Positions 6,206-6,368 of a DNA stretch of 6,368 nt are shown one piece after another. Numbering within the stretch: position 1 is the stretch's first letter; each line of letters opens with the position of its first letter. The notes under the pieces were generated by a model that saw only the letters and a list, made by a program, of their open reading frames with translations, was not told the origin of the DNA and did no database searches. The DNA is from Bacteroidales bacterium (lineage in GTDB: Bacteria; Bacteroidota; Bacteroidia; Bacteroidales; UBA1402), in contig JAAZGQ010000133.1 of the NCBI GenBank assembly GCA_012511135.1, positions 1-6,368 on the forward strand, in the 5' to 3' direction. The position numbers and the translations under genes are program-made.

Positions 6206-6234
6206 TTTGGCAATAAACAACCCAAATTGCCAAA
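6206..6234. repeat. 9-bp perfect inverted repeat
   Basis: TTTGGCAAT (6206-6214) and ATTGCCAAA (6226-6234) are exact reverse complements separated by 11 nt. They could form a hairpin or a two-half-site operator. No T-run follows on either strand, so it is not an intrinsic terminator. Confidence 0.6.
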
Positions 6235-6368
6235 ATTGTGATAAATCTTTTTATGAACTATTTTCAGGATTGAATTCTATTGCTTTTTGTACTACTAGTG
6301 TTCTGTCTCTGTTGTAACTATTGCTAAAGGGGCGTAGTTGTTGAAACAAAAAGACCGCCGTAAACTCA

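Larger units (their letters stand above)
6153..6368. other. Right-edge region without a firm gene
   Basis: Apart from the palindrome and inverted repeat, the only coding hint is a minus-strand frame open from the window edge (6367) to a TAA at 6251-6253. It gives 38 residues beginning EFTAVFLFQQ and ending VVQKAIEFNPENSS. A stop-free run of this length occurs often by chance. It could be the end of a gene lying beyond the window, possibly the body from which the winged-helix fragment was separated, but I cannot name it. Confidence 0.35.

Overview
The window looks like a piece of a Bacteroidota chromosome, most likely from the order Bacteroidales or a close relative. Three things point there: the gene order leuA-leuC-leuD followed by a second isopropylmalate/citramalate-synthase-like gene, TAnnTTTG-type promoter boxes with a TTTG element upstream, and a cold-shock-domain protein with a long basic N-terminal extension. 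Strong Shine-Dalgarno sequences are also absent. Every supported gene is on the minus strand, so the story reads from high to low coordinates.

Right end (about 6368-5483). This is a gene-poor stretch. It holds a winged-helix-turn-helix fragment (5934-6152) that looks like the broken-off C-terminus of a larger regulator, a degenerate TGTCCGAAG-type tandem repeat just after its stop, a 16-bp perfect palindrome (6171-6186), a separate 9-bp inverted repeat (6206-6234), and a good TAnnTTTG box (5644-5651) that probably starts the next transcript.

Middle (5482-3898). A nitronate-monooxygenase/FabK-type FMN protein with a C-terminal four-cysteine cluster is followed, 70 nt later, by a cold-shock-domain protein. 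No terminator is visible between or after them.

Left (3889-1). This is the leucine operon. It opens with a complete transcription attenuator that has not been named in the input: a promoter (3860-3889), a 19-codon leader peptide with five Leu and four Ile codons (3780-3839), mutually exclusive hairpins, and a strong intrinsic terminator (3692-3729) placed before leuA. The structural genes are leuA, leuC, leuD and the start of a second LeuA-like synthase cut by the window edge. Together they turn 2-ketoisovalerate plus acetyl-CoA into 3-isopropylmalate; leuB would be expected just off the left edge.

Two oddities affect the pathway. leuA carries an in-frame TAG at codon 57, exactly where relatives have a Ser codon. 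LeuC has Trp in place of the near-invariant Ser of its GDSH active-site motif. Either these are real lesions, so that this strain may be a leucine auxotroph, or they are sequencing errors. The attenuator and the leuA nonsense codon are the two observations most worth following up.
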